Of a stretch of DNA of 64,000 nucleotides, positions 31,870 to 43,206 are shown piece by piece. Source of the DNA: Pyropia yezoensis (taxonomy: Eukaryota; Rhodophyta; Bangiophyceae; Bangiales; Bangiaceae); contig CM020620.1 of assembly GCA_009829735.1 (NCBI GenBank), positions 15,101,186-15,165,185 of the forward strand. The letters run 5' to 3'. Position numbers and translations under genes: made by a program. How positions within the stretch are numbered: the stretch's first letter is position 1; each line of letters starts with the position of its first letter. The notes under the pieces were generated by a model. It saw only the letters and a program-made list of their open reading frames with translations. It made no database searches and had not been told where the DNA came from.

Positions 31870-34320
31870 TCAGTGGGTACCCCCGCTGCCCGAGGGAGGC
31901 CACTCACGCGTAGATGCGTACACCTCCATGCTCCACCGGTCGGCAATCTCGCGACGGTCAATCGCCCGAGTTACCTCGGTGCATAGCTGGACGAGGGTGC
32001 TGCGGCCAGCCACCACGTCCTCCAGCGCTGTCTGGAGGCGGTCCAGCGCGCTACTGAAGCAACGTGCGGACCCAATCAGCGCAGCACCCGGGGGGATATC
32101 CCCCCAGCTAATAGAGAGACCCTCCCGCAGCTCGCGGGCAATGAGGGCGTCAACGCCCTCATACCATAGACGGGGACCCCCGTCACGCATGACAGGGGCG
32201 GAAGGTGACACGGGCGCAGCCAGAGGAGCCGCAGGAGCTGACACGGCCACCACCGGAGCCGGTGGCGCCTGATACGTGGCCCAGTAGGACCCCACTGAAG
32301 GGGCCCCACCGTAAACCCGGCGGGACTGCGCCCGACGACGGGCCACCTCACGCCCCCCACCCGCAGAGTCCCCCTCTCGGGGACGACGGCCAACCGCCGA
32401 CGGTATCGGGTTACCGAACCACGGGGCGAGGACCTGAAGAGGGCCATAGATAACCATGGGAATACCCAGTTCAGGAACAGCCTCGGTGGACGCCCACCCA
32501 CGGCAATTGGGCTCACCCGGCTGAGTACGCCGGATTCGCAACGAGTGACGAGGCAAGGGGGCAGCCCCAGCCTGCGGGTCCCGGTAGGGCGGAAGGGTCA
32601 ACACCCCAGCCCAGTTCACGGCATCGTGAACGGCCAGCAGGGCCTCGAACTCCCGGGCCAACCCGGTCTTGGCAGCTATCATGTCCACGCCTAGCTGCCC
32701 GATATGCCGACGGACACCCATCTAAAGATAAAGCAGCCGCCCCTGCCGGCGGACGGACAGCAAGAACGAAGAAGCCTGCCCGAGGGTAACCTCAAGGGTG
32801 AAGGTCCCCTGCAGCGGGTGGACCGGCCTGGAGGCCAACACGCTCCCGATGTATCGAAGACAGGGGCCGGTGTCAAACCGGAAAGCAAGGGCGGGCTCCC
32901 ACCCCTCCTGCCACAGAGGCGGGCGTACGGGAGTGTACACCGGCGCACGACCGTTACCGGTCTGCAACGCACACGTTATATCGGTGCGGAACGCATCCGC
33001 CATGAAACCATGGTTGCGTCGCCAGCTCGACGCCGACTTCAACCCCGCCATGGGCAGGTACGGAGCCGTCAACGACAGGTACGGGGATACCCCCGGGAGG
33101 TACTCAAACCCGGGATACCGGCCGGTGTCGCCCACCGTCGACCCAAACGCCACGGGCTCCGCCGCTGACGCAACCCCCCGAGCACTAGCCGGGTAGTCAA
33201 CCTCCCGCGGCAACGCTGGGGCAACCAAGTCACAGACCCCGAAGGCGGAGTCGAAGAAGACGTCACCCCGCCCCACCCGGGTGCGCCAGAGCTGCGCATG
33301 CCGGTCATCCGGCTGACTCAGGATCCAGTGATGTTCCACCCGGACCGCATTCGGCTGGTTGACCAGCCTCACCAACTCCTGCTCCCAACTCGGGTCCACC
33401 CTGACGCGCCGGGAGTATGCTCCAGGGTAACGCGGCCGGTAGAAGTCCACCCGCATCCGCCCAGCGGAGTCCATGGACTCCTGCACAGTCAGGCCTCAAA
33501 ACCGAGCCACCAAGTCGGACACCGACACGGCAGGTTGACCCGCCGCCAAGGCGACGCCGCCACCCAACGGGGCAACCCGGGCGGGCCCAGAAGGAATCGG
33601 GGGCGCCGGGGGAAGCCCCACCGGCAGATGGGCAGGTGCCGCAGGGGCACGGGGCCGAGGAGGAAGAAGAAGGGCGGGCGCCCGCCCGGAGTAACTCCCG
33701 GAGTCCACTGCCATCGGGGAAAACACGTCTTGACCACCAGTCGCCCGCGGCACCGCGGGCAGAGCATCGCCACCACTCGGGCCCGTCGTGGGTACCACGG
33801 GGAGGGAGGGGGTAGACCCGTTACTCGCCTCCACGGACACACCTTCAACCTGGCGGGCACCGCACCGTCTTGACTCGCCGGCCCGGCCAGGGCGCCACCA
33901 CAACCGCCCGACACACCCGCTGCGCCGTCTTGGGGTAGAACCGCGCCCGCACCGGCGACAGGGGCCATCCGGGTCTCCGGAGGAGTAGGGGGAGGAGCAG
34001 CCGCTGCACGCGCTTGACAGCCACCCGACGGAGCCGTCGCGCCGCTGCACACGGACGACAACCCGCCCGGCGCGCCACCTGGGGCCACACGGACGGTTAC
34101 CCGGTCGTCCTTGTCCGACGAGCTCGCTAAGAAGCACTTGGCAGCGGTGGCGGAGACGGAAACGTCGTCCTGCATCGCCTCCTCCTCCTGACCCAGGAGG
34201 TCGTCCTTGCCCCCGGGTACCTGGGGAACCGAAATCGTGGAGCCGGGGTAGCAGGGGCGCCCCGTGCTAAAAAGCCGCAGCCGGCTCGTCCCGGTACGAG
34301 AAACGCTCGCGGACGAGCCA
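31870..34320 (-). pseudogene. Family B antisense gene, B-1 copy (two stops, frameshift)
   Basis: This is the same protein as the B-3 copy at 47,831-50,310 and nearly identical where readable. It is broken by a UAG at 32,722-32,724 (in RLLYL*), by a UGA at 33,487-33,489 (VARF*GLTVQ) and by a frame change in the Pro-rich N-terminal region. The start codon of the B-3 copy is ATA here. It shows that the antisense gene belongs to the family, but this copy is dead. Confidence 0.8.
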
Positions 34321-34810
34321 GAGAAGCGCGGGCACCCGCGCTTATAACCACACAGCTCGGCACGAGCGATATGGCAGCGCGGGACGACCCGCGCCAGCCG
34401 AGCTACGAGGACGCTCCACCCAGGCACCTGGATCGGGGCCACGTCCCCCCCAATACGGGGTAAGCAAGCGGGGTCACCCCCAACCGCCCCCACGCAACGC
34501 GGGCAGCGCCCGCCCTACACTCAATCGTCCACACGAGAGGGGCCTACCTACCACCAGACGCCTGGTGGCGGATCCGCTTGCACCACCCCTCGGAAAGGGG
34601 GGTCGTGAACAAAAACCCGCATCGGGAATTCAACGGTCCGGAAAACGGATCGTGTGTGTACCACACAAAGGGGGGCACCCCCCTCAGACAACCTCGAAAA
34701 GGGGTGTCTGTCGCGACAGGGCGCAAAGCCCCACCCGACTGGTAAACGGTCACGTGACCCACTTACATTCGGAAACCCGAATGCAACTCGACCAGAGGAG
34801 GGGCCGAATC
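34321..34810. other. Region upstream of the B-1 antisense gene
   Basis: About 490 bases lie between the antisense gene start and the 3' LTR; the same arrangement is at 50,311-50,775. No frame is convincing. It is the natural place for a promoter reading leftward into the antisense gene, but I see no clear core-promoter motif. Confidence 0.35.
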
Positions 34811-34823
34811 TAAGGGGGTGATA

Positions 34824-35185
34824 TGTAGCATTATGGATGACCGTATTGTGACCCTCGTATAGGGGGGCTACTTCTAACCCTTAACTCTTGATTTGGGAGG
34901 CCGCACTGGTTACGGTATCTATAAGTTACGTATGATCAGAGGGACTTGCATCTTGGGGTGGAGGGTAGTCAGTAGTGTCTCCGAGGGTTTATAACGAGGG
35001 GGCCGGCGGCGAATCCAACGCCGGCCATGGCAGAACAACAAACCCCTCCCATTTGGGCTCCCATCTTGATCCCGTGGCTTGCGCTCCAAAGACAGAAACC
35101 TTGGCCTCCCGGTGACGTTGGTGCCGATCCCCCTTAGTGAATGTTCCCTGAAGGTGGACGTGCAACGGTTCCCTATTGTTCTACA
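34824..35185 (+). repeat. Family B LTR (3' LTR of B-1)
   Basis: A 362-bp LTR, TGTAGCATTATGG...TTCTACA, preceded by the polypurine tract TAAGGGGGTGATA. It is very close to the 3' LTR of B-3 (50,789-51,150) and clearly more distant from the LTRs at 36,517 and 40,441. Confidence 0.92.
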
Positions 35186-36516
35186 AGGAGTCTCGACGGG
35201 CAGCGGCGCAACGCAAGGCATCCACTTGGGGGTATCCTGCCAGAGCACCGGCACCGGGTAAACAGCAAGCTTCAGAAGGAGAACTGGCAGTCGAGGAGGC
35301 ACCTCCTCTTCCGGATATCCCGGAAGACAGTCCCCGCCCGAGCACGGGAAACGAGTAAGAGGAAGGACGACACGGGGTCGCTGGGGTAACCCTAGCAAGC
35401 CACCCCGGACTGCCGCGGGGAAAGCCCCACGGAGAGCGCGGTTGAGCCGACGCCGCATCAACCCCCGGGTACACCTTCCGGCCCCGACGACACGGCGTCA
35501 GGGGATTTATGACCAACGCCCAAGGTTGGGAGGAGAGGACGGGAAGCCCCGTCACGTTGAACCAGACAAGGGCCCTGTCCAGCATGCCCGAGCTACACCG
35601 GATATCGGTGTGGGCCACGTACTGTTCACCTTGGAGAACTTCAAGGTATCAGCCACACTGGGGGTTGACCCCCAGTCGACCCGATCGTACTACCCTGTAC
35701 TGGATACAGGGGCTGGACCTAACCTTATCCGGAAAGATACTCTCCCGGACAAGTGGCTCCCGCGAGTCAGAGTCACTCGGGGACCCACGATCAAGGATGC
35801 GAATGGTCGTCTCACTCGTACGACCGCACCGATGTCGCTGCAGGTCACCATTGGGGAGCTCACCACGGATGTCGACTTCCTGGTGTGTGAGACTCTATCT
35901 GTGCCCTGCATACTGGGGTGCACCTTCATCAACGTTCACGTTAACGCAATTCGGCTGGGCCGGAGGACCGTCGAGCTGCAAGAGGCCGACGGGACGAAGA
36001 GAGGACAGACTGCTATCGTCAGGGACCTGACGCTACAAGGGAGGCACGTTAACGTGGCTGAGGTATACGCAAGCGTAGAACCGAAGACACTCCGGCTGGC
36101 TAAGCGGACTCGCTTTGAGCCGTTATCGGAGACCGTCCTCCCGGTTAACTGTGACCTCGCAGGCATCTGCAGAGTCCAGTCCAACCTACGAACCTACAAG
36201 CGCCATGGGTTGACCATGGCCAACGGTATCGTAGACCTCCCAGCGGGGGGGTCATCACTGCTCGTGATGGCGAACTATCGCCGTAAGGCAGTCACCCTTC
36301 CGAACGGGACTATCCTTGGGATCGCCGAGCTCTACGAAGGAGACATCCTTACCCCTGACAAGGAAGGTCAAGTGGAACCACTTGAGGTACTGGCGGTCGC
36401 CGAGACCACCGAGCTGAAGGAACCCGACGCCGCGAAACCTAACCCATCAACAGCTCCGGCGGACATTCCGCCAAACCACCAAAATGCCTCGAAGGTACTG
36501 GCCGAGGCTGACCTCG
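35186..36516 (+). pseudogene. B-2 gag tail and protease (left fragment of the host element)
   Basis: The fragment starts right after the B-1 LTR in the gag tail and reaches the gag stop at 35,356. It shifts at GGGAAAC (35,346-35,352) into the protease frame. The protease has the catalytic DTGAGPNLIRKD motif (about 35,705) and a conserved VPCILGCTFI segment. The frame stops at 36,522 only because the 5' LTR of B-3 is inserted at 36,517, in the codon after ...EADL. The continuation of this protein is at 51,151 on the far side of B-3. The flanking five bases CCTCG (36,512-36,516) recur there as CCTAG. Confidence 0.85.
36512..36516. other. Left target-site duplication of B-3 (CCTCG)
   Basis: These five bases of B-2 pol precede the LTR. 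The bases after the right LTR (51,151-51,155) are CCTAG, one mismatch. The reading of B-2 pol resumes correctly across the pair. Confidence 0.7.
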
Positions 36517-36878
36517 TGTAGCATTATGGATGACCGTATTGTGACCCTCATATAGGGGGGCTACTTCTAACACTTAACTCTCAACTTGGGAGTTCGCACT
36601 GGTTACGGTATCTATAAGTTACGTATGACCAATGGGACTTGCCTCTTGGGGTGGAGGGTAGTTAGTAGTGCTTCCGAGGGTTTATAACGAGGGGGCCAGC
36701 GGCGAATCCACCGCCGGTCAAGGTAGAACAACAAACCCCTCCCATTCGGGCTCCCATCTTGGTCCCGTGGCTTGCGCTCCGGGGACAGCAACCTTGGCCT
36801 CCCGGTGACGTTGGTGCCGATCCCCCTTGGTGAGTGCTCCCTGAGAGTGGACGTGCAGCGGTTCCCTATTGTGCTACA
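36517..36878 (+). repeat. Family B LTR (5' LTR of B-3, unit one)
   Basis: 362 bp, TGTAGCA...TGCTACA, with a TTTATAA box at 36,681-36,687. It appears identical to the LTR at 40,441. It differs from the 3' LTR of the same element at about 31 positions counted by eye. The primer site TGGTGGAGCTGCAGGGG follows at 36,880-36,896. Confidence 0.93.
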
Positions 36879-37104
36879 TTGGTGGAGCTGCAGGGGACGG
36901 GTTTTCGTCACCCTTGCGGTGACGCCGTCTTCGGCCCTGGCACACCGATAGGGCTCCGGTCCTTTTCTTGTACTCGTGGTGCTGCGATCTGTTTGATTGT
37001 TTTAAGTGGTTGCGTTTGACTGCGGTCTACGGTTACTCTTCCCCAACTACCCACCTCGCTCGCTTATTCGTGGTGACTGTTACGTCGGTTGACTGATTGT
37101 GACT

Positions 37105-39282
37105 ATGTCTACCCAAGAGACGGGGAACGTTCAAGATGACGGATCGGCGTCGACGCTGACCTCGGAGCTGAACCCGGGAAGAGGGATTGGTAACCCGATC
37201 GACAACATTGAGACGCCGATGCTCTCCGGTGCCGGATCGGCGCTTGGTACGGCACGGACGGCCGGGGGCGGCGGGCAGCCTCAACTGTCCTCCGCCGACC
37301 TCACGCCGCCGCCACCTTCACCAGGGGATTCCCTGATGGCATCATTGGCTCGCATCGAGGCCCGGTTCACCGGACTCGACGCCCGTCAAGAGCGCACGGA
37401 GGACGCAATGGCTGTGCTGATGTCAACACGCCACACGACGGTACCCCGTCGTGTTCCTCCCACACCGGTACGGTTCGAACCGGCCGGACTACTTTCGGAG
37501 TCCACCAGGGTCAACCCCGGTGTTGCTACTCTTGGACAACCCCCGGACACGGCGGGTTATGGATCCGACTCGTCAGCCGAGTTGGAACGTAGCCATACGG
37601 AGCGCTACGCTCGGAGCACACAGAGCGGGCTCCGCGGACATGGTCCGGCGGATACTTACGCCGGAACAGAGTCGGCGATGGGGGGAGGCGGTACCGTCTC
37701 GCAGTATCCCATCAACGACGGAAGCCAAGCAACTCGGGTACCCGAGGCGCCGACGCCGGAAGTTCCAGCGTCACTGGTGCAAGCGATGACAGCGCAGATT
37801 ACTGCGAGCGTACTGAAGCGGATGGAGTCCGATGAGATTACTCATCAACTGGCCAAGTGACTGGATATCCAGGACGCGGACGCGGAGATTGTCAACGAAG
37901 TCTTCCGGTCGGTACTGACTCCTGAACGTTATCGTTTGGAGGACCGATCCACTACCGTATCGGAATCGATGCGCACGACCTCGCACCGAGCGATCCGCTC
38001 TATGCAGACCCATATGAAGGGAGTCCCCATGTTCGGGGGCCCGAACAGACGCCCGTTGGCAATCATTGGCTTCTTGACTAGCTTCAAGGCAGCCGCAGAC
38101 AAGGCACTCGTCAACGAGGGGCTGGCGCTGGAGATCCTCCCGTTCTTCGTTGATGAGCGGGTACGAGGCATCCTCCGCCAGGCATCCCCGATGCCGGGAA
38201 TGAGGGTCGCAGCCACCCCCATGGATTACCGGGGTATTCTGAAGGAGCTGCTGAGCAGCTACCTCAGTGAGGACAGGTGCGAAGACCACTATCGGGCCCT
38301 TCGCACCGCCACCGCCCAGTCCTGGGAGGATGTAGAGATGCTTGGACGCCGGATCCAAGAGCTCAACTATGAGCTGGGGATGCTTCTCGGCAAAAGGGAG
38401 CTACGGGCCATCCTGTTCGCAGGAGTACCCGACTATGTGCGGATATCCGCACGGGGAGCCAATACGGCCCGGACGAACTTCAGTCGACTGATGCATTTGT
38501 GCAAGTCCCTAGGGGACGCCTACTGGGTGCTAAACCCGGAATGTACCTGGGCCCCGAAGTCCGAGGGTGAGGGTGGAAAGCCCAGTCTTACCCCGGTACC
38601 GAGGCAAGACAAGGTGGTGCGGAAGGCCGCACCAGTGCTGGTGGCGACCGAACATACCCCTACGGGTGAGTATGAACCTCTAGTCGACCGACAGGGCCAC
38701 CTGTTGCTACCGGCGACGCCGGTGATTGATGAGCATGGTACGATAGCGTACATCGCCCCGGCTGGGACCCAGTTCCAGGTCAACGAGGGAGCCGGACGGC
38801 GCGTCCCGTATGTGCGGACTACGGGGTACTCCCCGGTCACGGGTAACCCCCACCAACCCCTGCCGACATCGGCAGTGCAAACGGAGGCACCTCCGCACAT
38901 CGCTGGTAGAACCAACAAGCTGAGGGAGTCCATGTTCCGGTTGGCACCGGGACCCAAGGCCTACCAAGGGGCAGGCACTCGGGCGCCCGAGGCAGGCAAC
39001 CGGACCTATGGAGCCAACCCGACGCGGACGCCCGGGACGGCCGGCACGTCCGGATGCATGCTGTGCGGAGACCCCCAACACTGGGTGTCCGCATGCCCGC
39101 TCATCCCGGAGGAGTCTCGACGGGCAGCGGCGCAACGCAAGGCATCCATTGGGGGGTATCCCGACAGGGGCCCAGCACCGGATAGGCAGCAAGCCCCAGG
39201 AGGAGTACTGGCAGTCGAGGAGGCACCTCCTCTTCCGGATATCCCGGAAGACAGTCCCCGCCCGAGCACGGGAAACGAGTAA
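37105..39282 (+). pseudogene. gag: B-3 gag, unit-one copy, with in-frame UGA
   Basis: The frame starts at an ATG (37,105; MSTQETGNV) and ends at UAA 39,280, six bases past the slippery heptamer GGGAAAC (39,270-39,276). A UGA at 37,858-37,860 (LAK*LDIQD) splits it after 251 codons; the frame continues without loss. The N-terminal part is Gly/Pro/Thr-rich with a short coiled segment (IEARFTGLDARQERTEDA). The central helical Gag region (about 38,020-38,500) includes LAIIGFLTSFKAAADKAL. A zinc knuckle CMLCGDPQHWVSAC lies near 39,055. It is followed by a truncated protease frame that runs into the next LTR at 40,441. Confidence 0.85.
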
Positions 39283-39284
39283 GA

Positions 39285-40446
39285 GGAAGGACGACACGGG
39301 GTCGCTGGGGTAACCCTAGCAAGCCACCCCGGACTGCCGCGGGGAAAGCCCCACGGAGAGCGCGGTTGAGCCGACGCCGCATCAACCCCCGGGTACACCT
39401 TCCGGCCCCGACGACACGGCGTCAGGGGATTTATGACCAACGCCCAAGGTTGGGAGGAGAGGACGGGAAGCCCCGTCACGTTGAACCAGACAAGGGCCCT
39501 GTCCAGCATGCCCGAGCTACACCGGATATCGGTGTGGGCCACGTACTGTTCACCTTGGAGAACTTCAAGGTATCAGCCACACTGGGGGTTGACCCCCAGT
39601 CGACCCGATCGTACTACCCTGTACTGGATACAGGGGCTGGACCTAACCTTATCCGGAAAGATACTCTCCCGGACAAGTGGCTCCCGCGAGTCAGAGTCAC
39701 TCGGGGACCCACGATCAAGGATGCGAATGGTCGTCTCACTCGTACGACCGCACCGATGTCGCTGCAGGTCACCATTGGGGAGCTCACCACGGATGTCGAC
39801 TTCCTGGTGTGTGAGACTCTATCTGTGCCCTGCATACTGGGGTGCACCTTCATCAACGTTCACGTTAACGCAATTCGGCTGGGCCGGAGGACCGTCGAGC
39901 TGCAAGAGGCCGACGGGACGAAGAGAGGACAGACTGCTATCGTCAGGGACCTGACGCTACAAGGGAGGCACGTTAACGTGGCTGAGGTATACGCAAGCGT
40001 AGAACCGAAGACACTCCGGCTGGCTAAGCGGACTCGCTTTGAGCCGTTATCGGAGACCGTCCTCCCGGTTAACTGTGACCTCGCAGGCATCTGCAGAGTC
40101 CAGTCCAACCTACGAACCTACAAGCGCCATGGGTTGACCATGGCCAACGGTATCGTAGACCTCCCAGCGGGGGGGTCATCACTGCTCGTGATGGCGAACT
40201 ATCGCCGTAAGGCAGTCACCCTTCCGAACGGGACTATCCTTGGGATCGCCGAGCTCTACGAAGGAGACATCCTTACCCCTGACAAGGAAGGTCAAGTGGA
40301 ACCACTTGAGGTACTGGCGGTCGCCGAGACCACCGAGCTGAAGGAACCCGACGCCGCGAAACCTAACCCATCAACAGCTCCGGCGGACATTCCGCCAAAC
40401 CACCAAAATGCCTCGAAGGTACTGGCCGAGGCTGACCTCGTGTAGC
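39285..40446 (+). pseudogene. B-3 protease, unit-one copy, cut by the next LTR
   Basis: This has the same protein as in B-2 (DTGAGPNLIRKD at about 39,630), entered by the -1 site at 39,270-39,276 and ended artificially by the LTR starting at 40,441. It carries no reverse transcriptase, so this unit is a pure duplication product and not a second complete element. Confidence 0.85.
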
Positions 40447-40802
40447 ATTATGGATGACCGTATTGTGACCCTCATATAGGGGGGCTACTTCTAACACTTA
40501 ACTCTCAACTTGGGAGTTCGCACTGGTTACGGTATCTATAAGTTACGTATGACCAATGGGACTTGCCTCTTGGGGTGGAGGGTAGTTAGTAGTGCTTCCG
40601 AGGGTTTATAACGAGGGGGCCAGCGGCGAATCCACCGCCGGTCAAGGTAGAACAACAAACCCCTCCCATTCGGGCTCCCATCTTGGTCCCGTGGCTTGCG
40701 CTCCGGGGACAGCAACCTTGGCCTCCCGGTGACGTTGGTGCCGATCCCCCTTGGTGAGTGCTCCCTGAGAGTGGACGTGCAGCGGTTCCCTATTGTGCTA
40801 CA
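40441..40802 (+). repeat. Family B LTR (B-3, unit two)
   Basis: 362 bp and apparently identical to 36,517-36,878, including the TTTATAA box and the primer site that follows (40,804-40,820). It is preceded by the same CCTCG. Confidence 0.93.
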
Positions 40803-41028
40803 TTGGTGGAGCTGCAGGGGACGGGTTTTCGTCACCCTTGCGGTGACGCCGTCTTCGGCCCTGGCACACCGATAGGGCTCCGGTCCTTTTCTTGTACTCG
40901 TGGTGCTGCGATCTGTTTGATTGTTTTAAGTGGTTGCGTTTGACTGCGGTCTACGGTTACTCTTCCCCAACTACCCACCTCGCTCGCTTATTCGTGGTGA
41001 CTGTTACGTCGGTTGACTGATTGTGACT

Positions 41029-43206
41029 ATGTCTACCCAAGAGACGGGGAACGTTCAAGATGACGGATCGGCGTCGACGCTGACCTCGGAGCTGAACCCG
41101 GGAAGAGGGATTGGTAACCCGATCGACAACATTGAGACGCCGATGCTCTCCGGTGCCGGATCGGCGCTTGGTACGGCACGGACGGCCGGGGGCGGCGGGC
41201 AGCCTCAACTGTCCTCCGCCGACCTCACGCCGCCGCCACCTTCACCAGGGGATTCCCTGATGGCATCATTGGCTCGCATCGAGGCCCGGTTCACCGGACT
41301 CGACGCCCGTCAAGAGCGCACGGAGGACGCAATGGCTGTGCTGATGTCAACACGCCACACGACGGTACCCCGTCGTGTTCCTCCCACACCGGTACGGTTC
41401 GAACCGGCCGGACTACTTTCGGAGTCCACCAGGGTCAACCCCGGTGTTGCTACTCTTGGACAACCCCCGGACACGGCGGGTTATGGATCCGACTCGTCAG
41501 CCGAGTTGGAACGTAGCCATACGGAGCGCTACGCTCGGAGCACACAGAGCGGGCTCCGCGGACATGGTCCGGCGGATACTTACGCCGGAACAGAGTCGGC
41601 GATGGGGGGAGGCGGTACCGTCTCGCAGTATCCCATCAACGACGGAAGCCAAGCAACTCGGGTACCCGAGGCGCCGACGCCGGAAGTTCCAGCGTCACTG
41701 GTGCAAGCGATGACAGCGCAGATTACTGCGAGCGTACTGAAGCGGATGGAGTCCGATGAGATTACTCATCAACTGGCCAAGTGACTGGATATCCAGGACG
41801 CGGACGCGGAGATTGTCAACGAAGTCTTCCGGTCGGTACTGACTCCTGAACGTTATCGTTTGGAGGACCGATCCACTACCGTATCGGAATCGATGCGCAC
41901 GACCTCGCACCGAGCGATCCGCTCTATGCAGACCCATATGAAGGGAGTCCCCATGTTCGGGGGCCCGAACAGACGCCCGTTGGCAATCATTGGCTTCTTG
42001 ACTAGCTTCAAGGCAGCCGCAGACAAGGCACTCGTCAACGAGGGGCTGGCGCTGGAGATCCTCCCGTTCTTCGTTGATGAGCGGGTACGAGGCATCCTCC
42101 GCCAGGCATCCCCGATGCCGGGAATGAGGGTCGCAGCCACCCCCATGGATTACCGGGGTATTCTGAAGGAGCTGCTGAGCAGCTACCTCAGTGAGGACAG
42201 GTGCGAAGACCACTATCGGGCCCTTCGCACCGCCACCGCCCAGTCCTGGGAGGATGTAGAGATGCTTGGACGCCGGATCCAAGAGCTCAACTATGAGCTG
42301 GGGATGCTTCTCGGCAAAAGGGAGCTACGGGCCATCCTGTTCGCAGGAGTACCCGACTATGTGCGGATATCCGCACGGGGAGCCAATACGGCCCGGACGA
42401 ACTTCAGTCGACTGATGCATTTGTGCAAGTCCCTAGGGGACGCCTACTGGGTGCTAAACCCGGAATGTACCTGGGCCCCGAAGTCCGAGGGTGAGGGTGG
42501 AAAGCCCAGTCTTACCCCGGTACCGAGGCAAGACAAGGTGGTGCGGAAGGCCGCACCAGTGCTGGTGGCGACCGAACATACCCCTACGGGTGAGTATGAA
42601 CCTCTAGTCGACCGACAGGGCCACCTGTTGCTACCGGCGACGCCGGTGATTGATGAGCATGGTACGATAGCGTACATCGCCCCGGCTGGGACCCAGTTCC
42701 AGGTCAACGAGGGAGCCGGACGGCGCGTCCCGTATGTGCGGACTACGGGGTACTCCCCGGTCACGGGTAACCCCCACCAACCCCTGCCGACATCGGCAGT
42801 GCAAACGGAGGCACCTCCGCACATCGCTGGTAGAACCAACAAGCTGAGGGAGTCCATGTTCCGGTTGGCACCGGGACCCAAGGCCTACCAAGGGGCAGGC
42901 ACTCGGGCGCCCGAGGCAGGCAACCGGACCTATGGAGCCAACCCGACGCGGACGCCCGGGACGGCCGGCACGTCCGGATGCATGCTGTGCGGAGACCCCC
43001 AACACTGGGTGTCCGCATGCCCGCTCATCCCGGAGGAGTCTCGACGGGCAGCGGCGCAACGCAAGGCATCCATTGGGGGGTATCCCGACAGGGGCCCAGC
43101 ACCGGATAGGCAGCAAGCCCCAGGAGGAGTACTGGCAGTCGAGGAGGCACCTCCTCTTCCGGATATCCCGGAAGACAGTCCCCGCCCGAGCACGGGAAAC
43201 GAGTAA
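41029..43206 (+). pseudogene. gag: B-3 gag, unit-two copy, with in-frame UGA
   Basis: Same product and same UGA (41,782-41,784) as the unit-one copy, so the stop predates the duplication. Whether this UGA is a mutation or is read through cannot be decided, because no independent family B gag covers the site. It ends at UAA 43,204, with GGGAAAC at 43,194-43,200 in the correct register for -1 slippage. Confidence 0.85.
43194..43200 (+). promoter_or_regulatory. -1 ribosomal frameshift site GGGAAAC (family B)
   Basis: The gag frame reads ACG GGA AAC GAG TAA. Slipping back one base gives GGG AAA CGA GTA AGA, which is open into protease. GC-rich hairpins follow: CGAC...GTCG at 43,216-43,228 and GCTGGGG...CCCTAGC at 43,228-43,244. 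Identical copies of the site are at 35,346-35,352 and 39,270-39,276. Confidence 0.8.

Larger units (their letters stand above)
29177..35185 (+). mobile_element. Family B Ty3/gypsy element B-1, internally deleted and lacking its 5' LTR
   Basis: B-1 begins at the primer site (TGGTGAAGCAGCAGGGG, 29,178-29,194) and leader. At about 29,340 it jumps straight into RNase H, skipping gag, protease and reverse transcriptase. Integrase, chromodomain, the antisense gene, a polypurine tract (34,811-34,823) and the 3' LTR (34,824-35,185) follow. Its right edge abuts the middle of the gag of B-2, directly after the zinc knuckle, so B-1 probably inserted into B-2 and the left part of both was later lost. Confidence 0.85.

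Noticed and set aside
33298-33873. Plus-strand frames inside the family B antisense gene
   Set aside because: Arg/His/Pro-rich shadows that differ between copies, whereas the minus-strand protein is conserved.
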